A DNA stretch of 64,000 nt from Tilletia caries (lineage: Eukaryota > Basidiomycota > Exobasidiomycetes > Tilletiales > Tilletiaceae): the NCBI GenBank assembly GCA_032718865.1, contig JALUTQ010000046.1, positions 620,001 to 684,000 of the forward strand, read 5' to 3'. The notes under the pieces were generated by a model that was not told the DNA's origin, searched no databases, and was given only the letters and a program-made list of their open reading frames with translations. The position numbers and the translations under genes are program-made. Each line of letters begins with the position of its first letter. Position 1 is the first letter of the stretch. This document shows, piece by piece, positions 33,230 to 42,804 of this stretch.

Positions 33230-34917
33230 GGCCGACTCTTCAAACACCAACAAGCGGCGAAAGATTCGGCCGCTGCTTTCAGGCCAACCAGTCCTCAGCA
33301 ACACACAGCAACGACACGACGAAGCGGAGATAGACGATGTCTTCTCTGAGGACTCCCAGGACGCGTCGCTCCCGGTGAAGGCGGAAAATTTGAAGCGAGC
33401 AAGATCGACTGGATCAAACAAGGCACAGCAAGTAGCAGACGCGCCATCTTTGGGTTCGTACATGCTATGATAATGCACAGACAAGTTCAAACTCAAAGTC
33501 GTATCCAAGCCGTTAGCTGACGTTACCGCTCTGTATGCTGCTTTTGTAGAGTGACTGCCCATCGATCTGGGCGTGAAGATCTTTGCTGCACCCAATCCCA
33601 AGGCCAAAGTCGAGAAGGAGAAGAAGCATCAGCAACTCGGAGCTCAGCGTATGCTCAAGCTCGAGACGCGAACGACATACTCTATGTTCAAGGTGAGCAG
33701 AATGCCCATACTCCATGTCGAAGTGCATACAGTGTGCATTTGGCAAGATGTACTCATGCATTTCATGAATCTTCTATCTTCCGCGTTATGAACACCTGTA
33801 GGGCATGGTTATGGCTGTCATACAGGAGGATCAAAAGGAGACAATCAGCGGAGAATGGGAGAATTGGCTGGTCGAAGTCTCAATCAACAGCACCGGACAC
33901 CTCTTTTTCCGCGCAGACAAAGCTGAAGAACGAGCAAGTTTACGACGATTTCATCGAGGCTGTGCTCTCGACACAAAAAAAACGGGCCGCAACAATCTTG
34001 GTGAAGGAAAAGGAGCGACTACTTGGCGCCTCAGTTGCAGCTGCTCCTTCCAGAAAGGACGAGGTTCGAATCAAAGGCATACAAGAGCTTCAGCATGTTT
34101 CCGAACAGGTCAAGCAATACGACCGTCAAATCGTCAAAAGATGGATCTGCGACTCCTCCGACTGTCACCTTCGTACGAAAGCACATCCAGCTTGCTACAT
34201 TCACCCCAGAAACCCGAGCCAGCATGTCAACTCAAATGCGCTCATCGATTCAGCTGGGCGGCGGCTTTGGCAGAAGGCTCCGATGGGGTGACAGTAGACT
34301 TCCCCCCTGCCTCGGACATCTTTATGCCCAGAAGTACGAGTACCACACAGCAGGCGACGTTCTTCAAGGAGAACGCTGGCGAGATTGTGGTAGATGCTCA
34401 TGACGATGAAGAGGGAGATGGAGGTGGAAGTGGTGGCATCAACTCAGTCAAAGGCAAGGAACGAGCTCAACCACGCCGGAAACCTCTGCATCCACTCTCA
34501 AAGGCGGGAAACAGCGTCGAAGACAGCATCGATCTCGACGAATGGTACGAGGAGAAGACAAAGCAGGCCATGGATAACAAGGACCTACTGCCGAACGTTG
34601 GACCAGACATGGACTTGGAGACTTGGATCAAGGAGTGTTCGGCTTCGGGGCCACTCGCATCAATCCTACGGGATGCAGGCTATGGTGCCTCAGACGAGCT
34701 TGTGCATCTCGAGAACGATGCCGAGATACTGAAGGATCTGAAGATCGAAAAGGCGGTTAAACATCAATTTGTGGCAGCGATGAAGCGATGGCGACTCAAG
34801 TCCATCACTGCGACCGAACCCATTCGGATCAAGACCGAGCCGTCGGAGGACGTAGCAAACACAACATCAGCAAACCGCGATGGCGCCTTGGGAGCATCGC
34901 AGCGTCCATCGGCATGA
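33230..34917 (+). pseudogene. Accessory protein of element 3, frame interrupted
   Basis: The start ATG at 33230 gives MADSSNTNKRRKIRPLL with a nuclear-localisation-like KRRK. Further exons follow near 33548-33691 and from about 33802. The middle block reads WICDSSDCHLRTKAHPACY...H...DFPP, a Cys/His pattern I know from uncharacterised fungal proteins (C...C..H..CY...H...W...PP); a metal-binding fold is likely. A 65-residue C-terminal domain (DLETWIKECSASG...AMKRWRLK) looks like a SAM-type helix bundle. The frame must shift near 34285, and possibly near 33830, so either introns are misread or the copy is damaged. It converges on the transposase gene (320 bp gap), the same layout as in element 1. 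Confidence 0.55.
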
Positions 34918-35237
34918 GCGGACTTTATATGCGCGCATTGGCTTATCAATTTCCCATTTTTCGGAGCCCTACTCCCTAAACCTATAGGCTATATCTTCTC
35001 CACTCTCAAATCCCTCATGCAGAATGCGGTTGGACCAGGTTACCACGCTCCTCATTTCTCATCAGTATCCTTTACGGCCGTCGGATGTCCCTTTTGTTTC
35101 TTTTCTCTGACTCTTGACTCTTGAGCTTTCCTGTTTCCATAAAAAATTCAATAACAAAAGAGTGCATTTTGCATTCAAACACAAACACGCGCAAGAGCCA
35201 AGGTTCCTGAATGCCATCCGAGCTTCGTTGCCTACAG
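34918..35237. other. Convergent gap in element 3
   Basis: 320 bp between the two stops; presumably both terminators. No repeat or ORF of note. Confidence 0.5.
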
Positions 35238-36300
35238 CTACACATATCCGCTGTGACGAAAGTATGCCCTGGCATGCTCGGGTTTGACAGCTTTGTACGT
35301 GGCCTGGATGATATCGGCTCTGGTCGTCAAGGCGTTGCGTTGAACATATCGTTTGATGGAGTTGAAGGCTGTCTCAATTGGGTTGAGATCCGGAGAGTAG
35401 GGGGGGAAGGAACTCCAGAATGCATCCTGATCGAGCAAAACTGAGTCAAAACCAGTGTACAAGGCATAGTGTCGAAGAGCACTGAAGAACGTATTGCTCA
35501 CCTTTGGCCTCGACCTTCTCCCGAGTAGTTGTTGCCTTGTGAATGTTGCAATTGTCCAATACCAATACGGAACGAGGGCCAGGAAATGGGTTCATCTCCG
35601 GGAGCAGGAAATGCTCCACCCAGTAAGTGAACATGTCACCATCGACTGCACCGTCCACGCACCAAGCGGCGAGAATGCCATTGTGATCAATTGCAGGCAG
35701 CACGCTGAGACCGCCCGTTCTCCTGAAGTCTTGGCGAACCTCGGCTCTTCTTCCTGTCTCTGCCCAGCCCATCGAGCGGTTGGCGTTCCTCTGGTCGAAA
35801 TGCGTTTCGTCCGCAAAAACGAGCTGCTGTGGAAGGTACTGCCCCATGTGGAGGGTGTAGTCGATCCGCAGATCTTCGTCTTGCTGCGTTGCGGTCTTCG
35901 TGAGTTTCTTGTGAGAAAGGCCGTCTTGCTTGAGCCAGTCGCTGATTGTGCTCTTATCGACCAAGATGCCGAAGTGATGGTTGAGCATATCGACAGCCTC
36001 GCGAAGGTACATTGATGGTCGATGCTGAAAGAGGGCCAGAACGTACGCGCGTGCTTCCGGTGGTGCCTTTGCCTTGGTGCCAGTGGACTTCTTGCGCTCC
36101 GTGATCTGCCCGGTCTCTCTGTAGATCTTCAGCTCCTTGTATAGCTGTGAACGACTGATGTGACCGGTAGCAATGGCCGCGTCGATGGTCAAGTTGCCGA
36201 GGTAAACTTGCTGTATAATGTATAGCTTGAGTGCGTCGGGAACGGGCGCTCGAACCGTAGCCTTGGCTTGAGCGGAATGGAGGTCTGTTGTCTTTGCCAT
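35238..36300 (-). pseudogene. IS630/Tc1-mariner-type transposase, one frameshift
   Basis: Two exons, 36300-35502 and 35426-35238, with a 75-bp intron (GTGAGC...CAG). The N-terminal helix-turn-helix pair spans residues ~20-130. The catalytic acids are Asp164 (VFADETHFD), Asp249 (VLVLDNCNIHK) and Glu284 (PPYSPDLNPIE), a DD34E arrangement typical of IS630/Tc1 enzymes, which cut at TA. The frame after the intron requires six C where the sequence has seven (35400-35406 region), so the last catalytic residue is out of frame. This is either real decay or a homopolymer error. The gene lies inside element 3 and reads toward the accessory gene. I found no separate terminal repeats around this gene alone, so I take it as element 3's own enzyme. 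Confidence 0.8.
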
Positions 36301-36637
36301 TTTTGAAGACGACGTGTGATTCTATCATAGAGATGAAAAGATCAAAAGAGAAAGTCAGCAATATGGGTCAGGAGAGCAGTACACAGTACACTCCAGAGAT
36401 TCGTACCTCCAGGCTCCAGCCCTCCAGATTTGCTGCCGAGTCTCAAGCACAGAGTGAAGCAATTGGCAGCTGTCGATCCTTCTGTACTTGTGGATGGTGA
36501 GGATAATGGTAGCTACGATTGCCCGTCGGCTGTTGCTTCTATGGAGTATGGATGCTGAGCGCTGAGCGCTGAGCGCTGAGCGTTGTTGAGTGTGAGTTGT
36601 GGTGGATGGTGTTGATTTCTCTCAGAGAGTCTCAAAA
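36301..36637. other. Right arm of element 3 with GCTGAGC repeats
   Basis: The transposase promoter side. At 36548-36582 four GCTGAGCGCT-like units stand in tandem; their reverse complement matches the GCTCAGCG core of the left-arm minisatellite, so both arms carry inverted subterminal repeats. Confidence 0.6.
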
Positions 36638-36721
36638 CTGGAGTCTCACACACTATGAAACTCTCGCGCTGAGTCCGCCAAATCTCAAACATTCAACAAC
36701 TCGCTGTAACGGCGTTCCATA
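36638..36721 (-). repeat. Element 3 right terminal inverted repeat
   Basis: 84 bp; inverse of 30445-30459 plus 31984-32052 with one mismatch; ends GGCGTTCCATA and is followed by AAAGTG. Confidence 0.92.
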
Positions 36722-36830
36722 AAAGTGCCAACTTGAGACGGAACGCTTCGATGATGAGCTCGACGAGGTCGACGACAACGACGCCGAGCATCGCGATCCG
36801 CTTCATACACGCTTCTCTCTGACTACGAAC

Positions 36831-38217
36831 ATGAGCGTCGGAACAAGTCAAGCTAATCAGAGCGGCGCAGAAGATGCTGCCTGTGGAAGCAGCGCAGCGA
36901 CTTCTTCGCAGCAACAGCAACAGCAACAGCAACAGCATCAGCATCAGCAGTTGCCCATCGACGTCGTTGCTGCGTTCAAGACCCATCTCACGCAGGAGGA
37001 CAATCCGGCTCCCATCGCGGCCCTGCTCACCCTTTGCGACCTCCTCGACGCCTCCCGTGCAGACACCACCGCCGAACTGATCGCCCTCCTCCGCACCGCT
37101 TCCCAGGTCCTCAAAGCATCGTTGACCAACCCGGTCCCCGCCAGCGCAGGTCTGGACCTCATGCGCCGCTTTGTCATCACGCAGGCGGACCGAGGAGGCG
37201 ATTTTGATGCGCATCGGAGACATCTTGTCGCCCTCGCCCGGGAGTTTGCGGCCAATACGGTGCCGAGCTGTCGGGAGAAGATCATCGAGCGGGCGTTGCC
37301 GTTCATTCGGGAGGATGCTGTCATCTTGACGCACTCGTACTCGCGTGTTGTCATTGGCATTCTCAAAACGTTGGCACAGATGGGCAGAGGGGTGTCTGTT
37401 TATGTGACTGAGTCACGACCGCTCGGATTGGGGATGAGGACGTATGATGAGCTCACGTGAGTTGTTGTGGTGAAGGTATCCTCCTCTGGCTGTCCCAAGT
37501 TGACATCTCCCTTATCGTCGTTCATATCGATTCAGCGCGGCGGGGATACCCTGCACTGTCATCCTAGACTCTGCCGTGGCCTACATCATGGCTCGGGTCG
37601 ACATCGTTCTCGTTGGCGCAGAGGGCATTGTAGAGTCAGGCGGCGTTCTGAACGCCGTGGGCACCTACCAAATGGCCCTCGTCGCAAAGAATTCTCACCG
37701 TCCATTTTACGCGTGCGCTGAAAGGTAAGCTTTCTAAGTCTCTTGTATCGTCCGTATAGATTCAGTTCGGTCGCTCACAGTCATACTTTCACTTTAGTTA
37801 CAAAATGTGCCGTCTGTTCCCGCTGTCTCAAGCAGACTTGCCGACCTCGACTGCCTTTCTGCCTTTCGCGGACACGTCTTCCTCCGTAACAACCGCGACG
37901 GCGGATGGTGACGTGACTGTGGGATCTAGTACCAAGCAGAGCATACAACCACCCGAGAGTGCGGACTCGCAACGAAGCTCGGATGGCAGGACGCTGATGA
38001 CGCGCCAGATGGAGGATGCAAATCCAATGGTGAGTCACTCCTTCCCCCTTCCTTTTTGTATCAGCCTGTTCTAACCTTGATCCTCGGCTGTACCCCTCCT
38101 CTACAGGTCGACTACACGATCCCGCAACTGATCTCATTCATCATCTCCGACGTCGGCGTGTTGACGCCATCTGGTGTGGCAGATGCCCTGTTAGCAGTCT
38201 ACGGCGGCTCCGACTGA
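36831..38217 (+). CDS. GCN3: Translation initiation factor eIF2B, alpha subunit
   Basis: A 385-residue protein in four exons (36831-37456, 37536-37724, 37798-38029, 38107-38217), frame intact. An N-terminal Gln run (CAG/CAA repeat at about 36913-36948) precedes the helical domain. The core has [82 protein letters not shown] and the C-terminal [15 protein letters not shown], the full eIF2B alpha/IF-2B signature. As part of the regulatory eIF2B alpha-beta-delta core it senses phosphorylated eIF2 and tunes general translation and amino-acid control. A ~60-residue polar insert lies before VDYTIPQ. The start codon is only 110 bp from the right end of element 3, so the native promoter is cut short or displaced. 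Confidence 0.95.
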
Positions 38218-38375
38218 TCGAAATAGCATCCATCCTCCCATACCCGAGCAAGTCTGAAGAGGTATCTTCGTCGGAAGGAGTGATGATCAATGGGACAGAG
38301 GCGAGAGGTGACGGTTGCGTTGCCCAAAAAACGTGATCCACAACAAGGAAAGAAGACGGAAGATGGGAATTGGCC

Positions 38376-40095
38376 CTAGTTACGCACACGCATGCGAAGT
38401 GCACGCTCAATGTTGCTCTGACCCCCCGCAGCCGAGCCCGACGCCGTCCCAGCCGCCGCCGATGCGCCCCTCCGACCAGAAGCCCACCCAAACACCCGAA
38501 CCTTCTTCGAGTCCTCGTCAAATCTCCGATCGATCTCCTCCAAGCTCAAATTAGCCGTGTCCGGCAGCATCGCCGCACAGACGAGCGAGGCGATCAAAGT
38601 GAGGAGGGCGTAGAGCATGTAGGGTGCTGAGTTTGACGCGCGCAGAAAGGCGGGTGCTGTGAGTGTTACGACGGAGTTGACGCTCCAGTTGGAGAATTGG
38701 GAGAGGGAGGACGTCCGGGCGCGGATGTGGGTTGGTAGGATTTCGGAGACCATGACTTTGACTGGCCCACATTGAGACAGAATCAGAACCAGTAAAGCTG
38801 TCATGTCAGCTGGGTGCTTTCCAAAGAGTGAATGGGTGTACAGGTAGGAGAAGGGCAGCAGTACTCACGGACGCATCCCCAGGTTATAGAAAACGCGATG
38901 ATGAAGGTATAGATCGAGAACATGATGACCCACTTCACGCCTGGACTCCCAGCGTGACCGGCGGCATTGATACCGCCAATGACGAAGAAGCACGTACTCA
39001 TGACCAGAGCACCGATCACCAAGGGCATCTGAGAGTGTGAGGGATGGATCCGTTCAGCTTCCAGACGGTCTCAAGGCCATAATCGTGCCCAATAAGACGA
39101 AGCGCTTGCGCCAGAGATGATCGGAAAGGACTCACCTTGCGTCCCATGCGATCCAGGAAGATCTGACCGGGCACGGTTGAGACCATACAGAGCAGACCTA
39201 CGACAGCCGAAGCCAGGAAAGTCGACGTCTCCCCCTTGAAGCCAGCCTGGGTGAAGAGCCGGGGAGCGTAGTAGAGCATGAAGTCGACGCCTGTGGTCTG
39301 CTGGGACGCCATGAGGTACAGCGTCAGCCATGTTCGGCGCGAGTACGGAGGCCGAAAGGCATCCAAGAAGTTGATGCGCTGATTGAGTAGGACACGCTCT
39401 GCTTTACTCTTGAGAATGTCGTCGATCTCGAGTTGAGCGATCGCCTCGCTTTCGCGCAGTTGGACGAGGACGCTCCGTGCTTCGTCCGTCCGACCATGCT
39501 CGGCAAGCCAGCGGGGCGAGTATGGAATGAAGAAACAGCCGACGAAGAGGAGGAAGGCGGTGGCTGTTTGGACGATGAACGGCGTTCGGAAGGCAAAGCT
39601 GGAGTGGAGTCGTGATGAGCCAAAGGCGATGAAGAAGCCGCATGCGACGCCGGTTGCGCAGTAGAGCTGGGGCATACACCCGATGACGCCCCGTTGGGCG
39701 GGAGGGGCAATCTCGCAGAGGTAGAGGGTGGATATGGCAAAGGTAGATCCGATGCCGATGCCATACAACGCCCGCGCGGCATAGAGCGTGGCCATATCCT
39801 GAGCACAGGCCGAGAGCAGGGCACCGACACACATAAAGCCCGCACCCACTTTAAGACTCTGTTTGCGCGAGAAGGCATCGGCAAGATGTCCCGAGACGAG
39901 CGTGGCAAGGGAGGCGCTGAAGAGGACGCTAGCGACGAAGATGCCTTGTTGGGCGTCGGACAGACGGCCGATCTGGGAGATGAACTCGTCCATCTCGATG
40001 ATGGAGCCGATGGATCCTGTGTCTGCGCCATACTGGAAGCCGCAGAGGGCGACGATGGCCGAGGTGGTGTATACGCGAACGAGATGGGGCTGCAT
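38376..40095 (-). CDS. MFS sugar transporter
   Basis: A 513-residue transporter in three exons (40095-39136, 39028-38869, 38797-38376). The start ATG at 40095 (MQPHLVRVYTTSAIVALCGFQYGADTG) leads straight into helix 1; an in-frame ATG at 40218 is possible. Sugar-porter motifs are present: GFQYGADTGSIG in helix 1, GHLADAFSRKQSL between helices 2 and 3, YSPRWLAEHGR (PESPRWL variant), QQTTGVDFMLYYAPRLF in helix 7, and LSLEEIDRRFDED at the C-terminus (variant PETRG/LEE). Twelve membrane segments fit. It should act as a plasma-membrane sugar:proton symporter or facilitator; the altered PETRG motif (PDTANLS) makes the substrate uncertain. It converges with GCN3 across 158 bp. Confidence 0.9.
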
Positions 40096-40924
40096 CCTGT
40101 TCAGGTAAGAAAAAAGAGTGACAGGAGGAGAGGGGGGAATGTTCAAATTGAGATCAAGTTCAGGATGAAGAAAAGAGGACCTGTTCTGAGGAGGTTGGAA
40201 AGCGGAAATGTGAGGCAAAGAAATGAGAAAGTCAGCCTTTATGAAGCGCGCGAGATGAAAGATCTCAAAACTTCGACAGGCCGCTTCATTTGAGAGCCAT
40301 CCGACTGTCTGTGCGGCACGGGTCCCCTCCCCCCTGCCTCTTTATTTGTGTACGTTTTCGCCGACCTCTCACCGCAGATCTCCACGCGAGACGGGAACTG
40401 CTGCCGAATGCCGATAGAAGACGACGAGGTAAAGTCGCTATGTAATATGGGCAGCTCTGCAATTGGCGGTTAGTTGAGGTAACGGAGGACGCAGTGCGTT
40501 CGGCGTGAAAGTAAAACTGAGGGAAAGGAAGCTCGCCGACTTTTGACCGACGCTTTGTTCGCTGTTCTCGGCGGGGATCACGTGGAGCTGAACGGGCTCG
40601 AAACATGCTGTCAAACGCAAGTGCGGCGGTCGAAACGGAAATGTGTGTGTGTTTTGGGGCTTGCTTGGGGCGCAGTGAACTCGTGCAGCGTGCCTGCTTC
40701 AGTCTTGCAGCTTGCACGAGGCGCGAGGCACGCCGCGTTCGAGGTCGTTGCGACTTGTGCGGTCAGCGGTGCATGTACAGTCTTTGCGAGCGAGTTGACG
40801 ATGATCCTCACGCTCAGCTGATGCACACACGAGGGGACGGTGGAGGAGGAGGTAGAGTTGAGATCGTTGGGTATATGGTGATCGGCGAGGCAGGGCGCAG
40901 GGGCAAGGCGCAGGGGCAGAAGGC
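40096..40924. promoter_or_regulatory. Upstream region of the sugar transporter
   Basis: About 830 bp from the transporter start to the first inverted repeat. Contains the promoter and probably a 5' leader intron end (TTACCTGAACAG just before the start). Nothing else recognised. Confidence 0.45.
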
Positions 40925-41052
40925 CACCTGTGGCACCTGTTACACCGCCTCGTAGATGCCTTGTAATTCAATCTGGGGCACCCACAAGGCACAATCTGGG
41001 CCAGATGAGCTAAAACGGAAATTTTAAAGTCTTAGATAATCTGCTCACCATC
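40925..41052 (+). repeat. Long-range inverted repeat, left copy
   Basis: About 125 bp from CACCTGTGGCACCTGTT to TGCTCACCATC, containing an 8-bp hairpin (TGCCTTGT...ACAAGGCA). Its inverse lies 12.4 kb away at 53354-53474 with a few changes near both edges. Confidence 0.9.
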
Positions 41053-41172
41053 AGGCTCAAGCTGTGGCCTCCGCACCTGTTCGGCTGCGGCCGCTGTGTG
41101 GTCGCTAGTGCACTTGTAACTCACATTAGATGCTATGGGGCAATGGTAGTTGGGGGCAAGACGGCTTTTGCA

Positions 41173-42804
41173 TTACTGCCGTCGGAAACCGCTTTGGGTC
41201 CCGGCCGACGCGTGCGCGCCACCCATCGTTGGAGCGAGGAGCTGGATAATGTTGAGCTGCTCGCGTGCGTCGCGTTCGTACGGGACGTAGCCCCCAATAA
41301 CCCCAGGTCTTGCTCGTAAGCGAATGTGCGCCTCCGCGTCGGTGAGAAGGCTGCGCAGTTCCGGGTCGTTGTTTGCTAGCGCGTCGAGGGCACCTTGCTG
41401 GACGGCGAGGAACGGCGCCAAAATCTCTGCGTGCTCACGGACGTAGCGTTTGAAGCTGTCGCTGTGCCACCGGCCGTGCATCATCACCTTGTCTACCGGC
41501 ACACCCATGAGAAGCAAGACTGTGCATCCACCAATGCGCATCGAGTGGCCGTAGATAGAAGGCAGCTTGGCACGCCGGGCGAAGGAGTCCGCCGTGGCGA
41601 GGAGCTCGGTGCGAGACAGCGGCCGGAGGCTGACACCATCCCTGTACGCGAAGAGCGCCGTCTCCGACGGGTTCGCGGAGGGACTAACCGACAGGTGATT
41701 CCGCAGCCAGAGGATGGGGTCACAGGCGGGATGGCGCTCCGGAATGACGATAGTCTCGCCGAAAGGCTCGGTCTTGGTGCGGGGCAGACGAATGGTGAGG
41801 ACGCTTTGTCCGCGAGCGGTGAGGGAGAAGCGCGCAGCGGTCCTGGTGACGTGGAGGCGGGGGTCGAATGCGCCTGAGGAGATGGTGAGTTCGCCGACGC
41901 GGCAGAGACCCCAGAAGCCGCAAATGAGCGCGGCAATGGCAGCAACCTCCTTCGGGACAGTCGCATCGACAACGGGGATGATGCTCACCAGCCAGCTGAG
42001 TGTCATGGGTGGACGGGGGGGCTTAGGCGGCGGTTGTAGCAGCACCGCACCGCGCTTGACGAGGCAAAGACGGTCCTCATCTACCGTCCACGGGACGTCG
42101 TTGGCGGCATGCCAGGTCCTGAGCGCCGCGACCTTGTTGCTGAGATACTTGCCGCTCTGCCCGCCCGCGTCCTCCGCGATCCAGTGCTCGACGAGACATT
42201 GAGCGGCCGGCGCGCGATGGCGCTCCTCTATCCCGTGCCGGTCGCAGTAGGCGCTCCACGACGCCAGCGCTGTGGAGTACTTCTCCTTGGTGCTGGCGGC
42301 GAGGCCCGCCAAGGCGATGAGCCGAGTGCGCTGCTGTTGGTCGGGTGGAAGGAGCGAAGGACGTGAAGCAGAGGGCGGGGGGCGCCAGGTCTCGAAGCGG
42401 AGGGCGCCGGCGCACCTAGGCCGAAGGGCGTTGTGCCGCACCTCAATCTGTTTTGTCTTGTAGACGCGACGAGAGATCCGGGAGGGGGGGGCGACCGAGT
42501 GGTCTGGAGCAGAGGCCACGGTGAGGGGCTTGCGCGCGGCGTCGTCCGGTGCTGGCGGGAGGGTGGAGCGCCAGGCACCGACAGCGCGCAGCAGGGCCGA
42601 GTCGTCCGGGGCTGGCCGGGGGGCGGAGCGCCAGGCGCCGACGGCGCGCAGCATGGCAGAGTCCAGGGGGTCGGAGGGCTCACCAGCTGGGTCCGAACCA
42701 GTTCCTGACTGACGCAGGAAGATCTGGAACAGGGAGGCGACCCGGATCGCCGTTGGATGCGCCACGGGAAGGGACGTCGGCGGGGTTCGCCTTGGTATTG
42801 ACAT
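41173..42804 (-). CDS. DIRS tyrosine recombinase
   Basis: A 543-codon frame from the ATG 42804-42802 (a later ATG at 42654 is also possible). The N-terminal SAM-like core-binding part is around ASTKEKYSTALASWSAYCDRHG. The catalytic part shows the first Arg in GLCRVGELT, the H-x-x-R box in YGHSMRIGGCTVLL, then HGRWHSDSFKRYVRE with the second His/Trp and the Tyr nucleophile. It should integrate a circular DNA copy without target duplication. It overlaps the RT ORF by about 125 nt in another frame, as usual for this order. The same frame stays open far upstream to 45954, but only as a shadow of Gag and RT. Confidence 0.88.
   Translation of the reverse strand: MSIPRRTPPTSLPVAHPTAIRVASLFQIFLRQSGTGSDPAGEPSDPLDSAMLRAVGAWRSAPRPAPDDSALLRAVGAWRSTLPPAPDDAARKPLTVASAPDHSVAPPSRISRRVYKTKQIEVRHNALRPRCAGALRFETWRPPPSASRPSLLPPDQQQRTRLIALAGLAASTKEKYSTALASWSAYCDRHGIEERHRAPAAQCLVEHWIAEDAGGQSGKYLSNKVAALRTWHAANDVPWTVDEDRLCLVKRGAVLLQPPPKPPRPPMTLSWLVSIIPVVDATVPKEVAAIAALICGFWGLCRVGELTISSGAFDPRLHVTRTAARFSLTARGQSVLTIRLPRTKTEPFGETIVIPERHPACDPILWLRNHLSVSPSANPSETALFAYRDGVSLRPLSRTELLATADSFARRAKLPSIYGHSMRIGGCTVLLLMGVPVDKVMMHGRWHSDSFKRYVREHAEILAPFLAVQQGALDALANNDPELRSLLTDAEAHIRLRARPGVIGGYVPYERDAREQLNIIQLLAPTMGGAHASAGTQSGFRRQ

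Larger units (their letters stand above)
30445..36721. mobile_element. Two-gene DNA transposon, IS630/Tc1-type (element 3)
   Basis: Its left end TATGGAACGCCGTTA at 30445-30459 continues at 31984-32052 after an inserted element; the right end is 36638-36721. The resulting 84-bp inverted repeats differ at one position. Flanks carry the direct repeat AAAGTG (30439-30444 and 36722-36727) outside the TA...TA ends. Inside are an accessory gene (plus) and an IS630/Tc1-like transposase (minus), tail to tail. The first 12 bp of the ends are the same as in element 1, although the transposases are unrelated. Confidence 0.85.
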
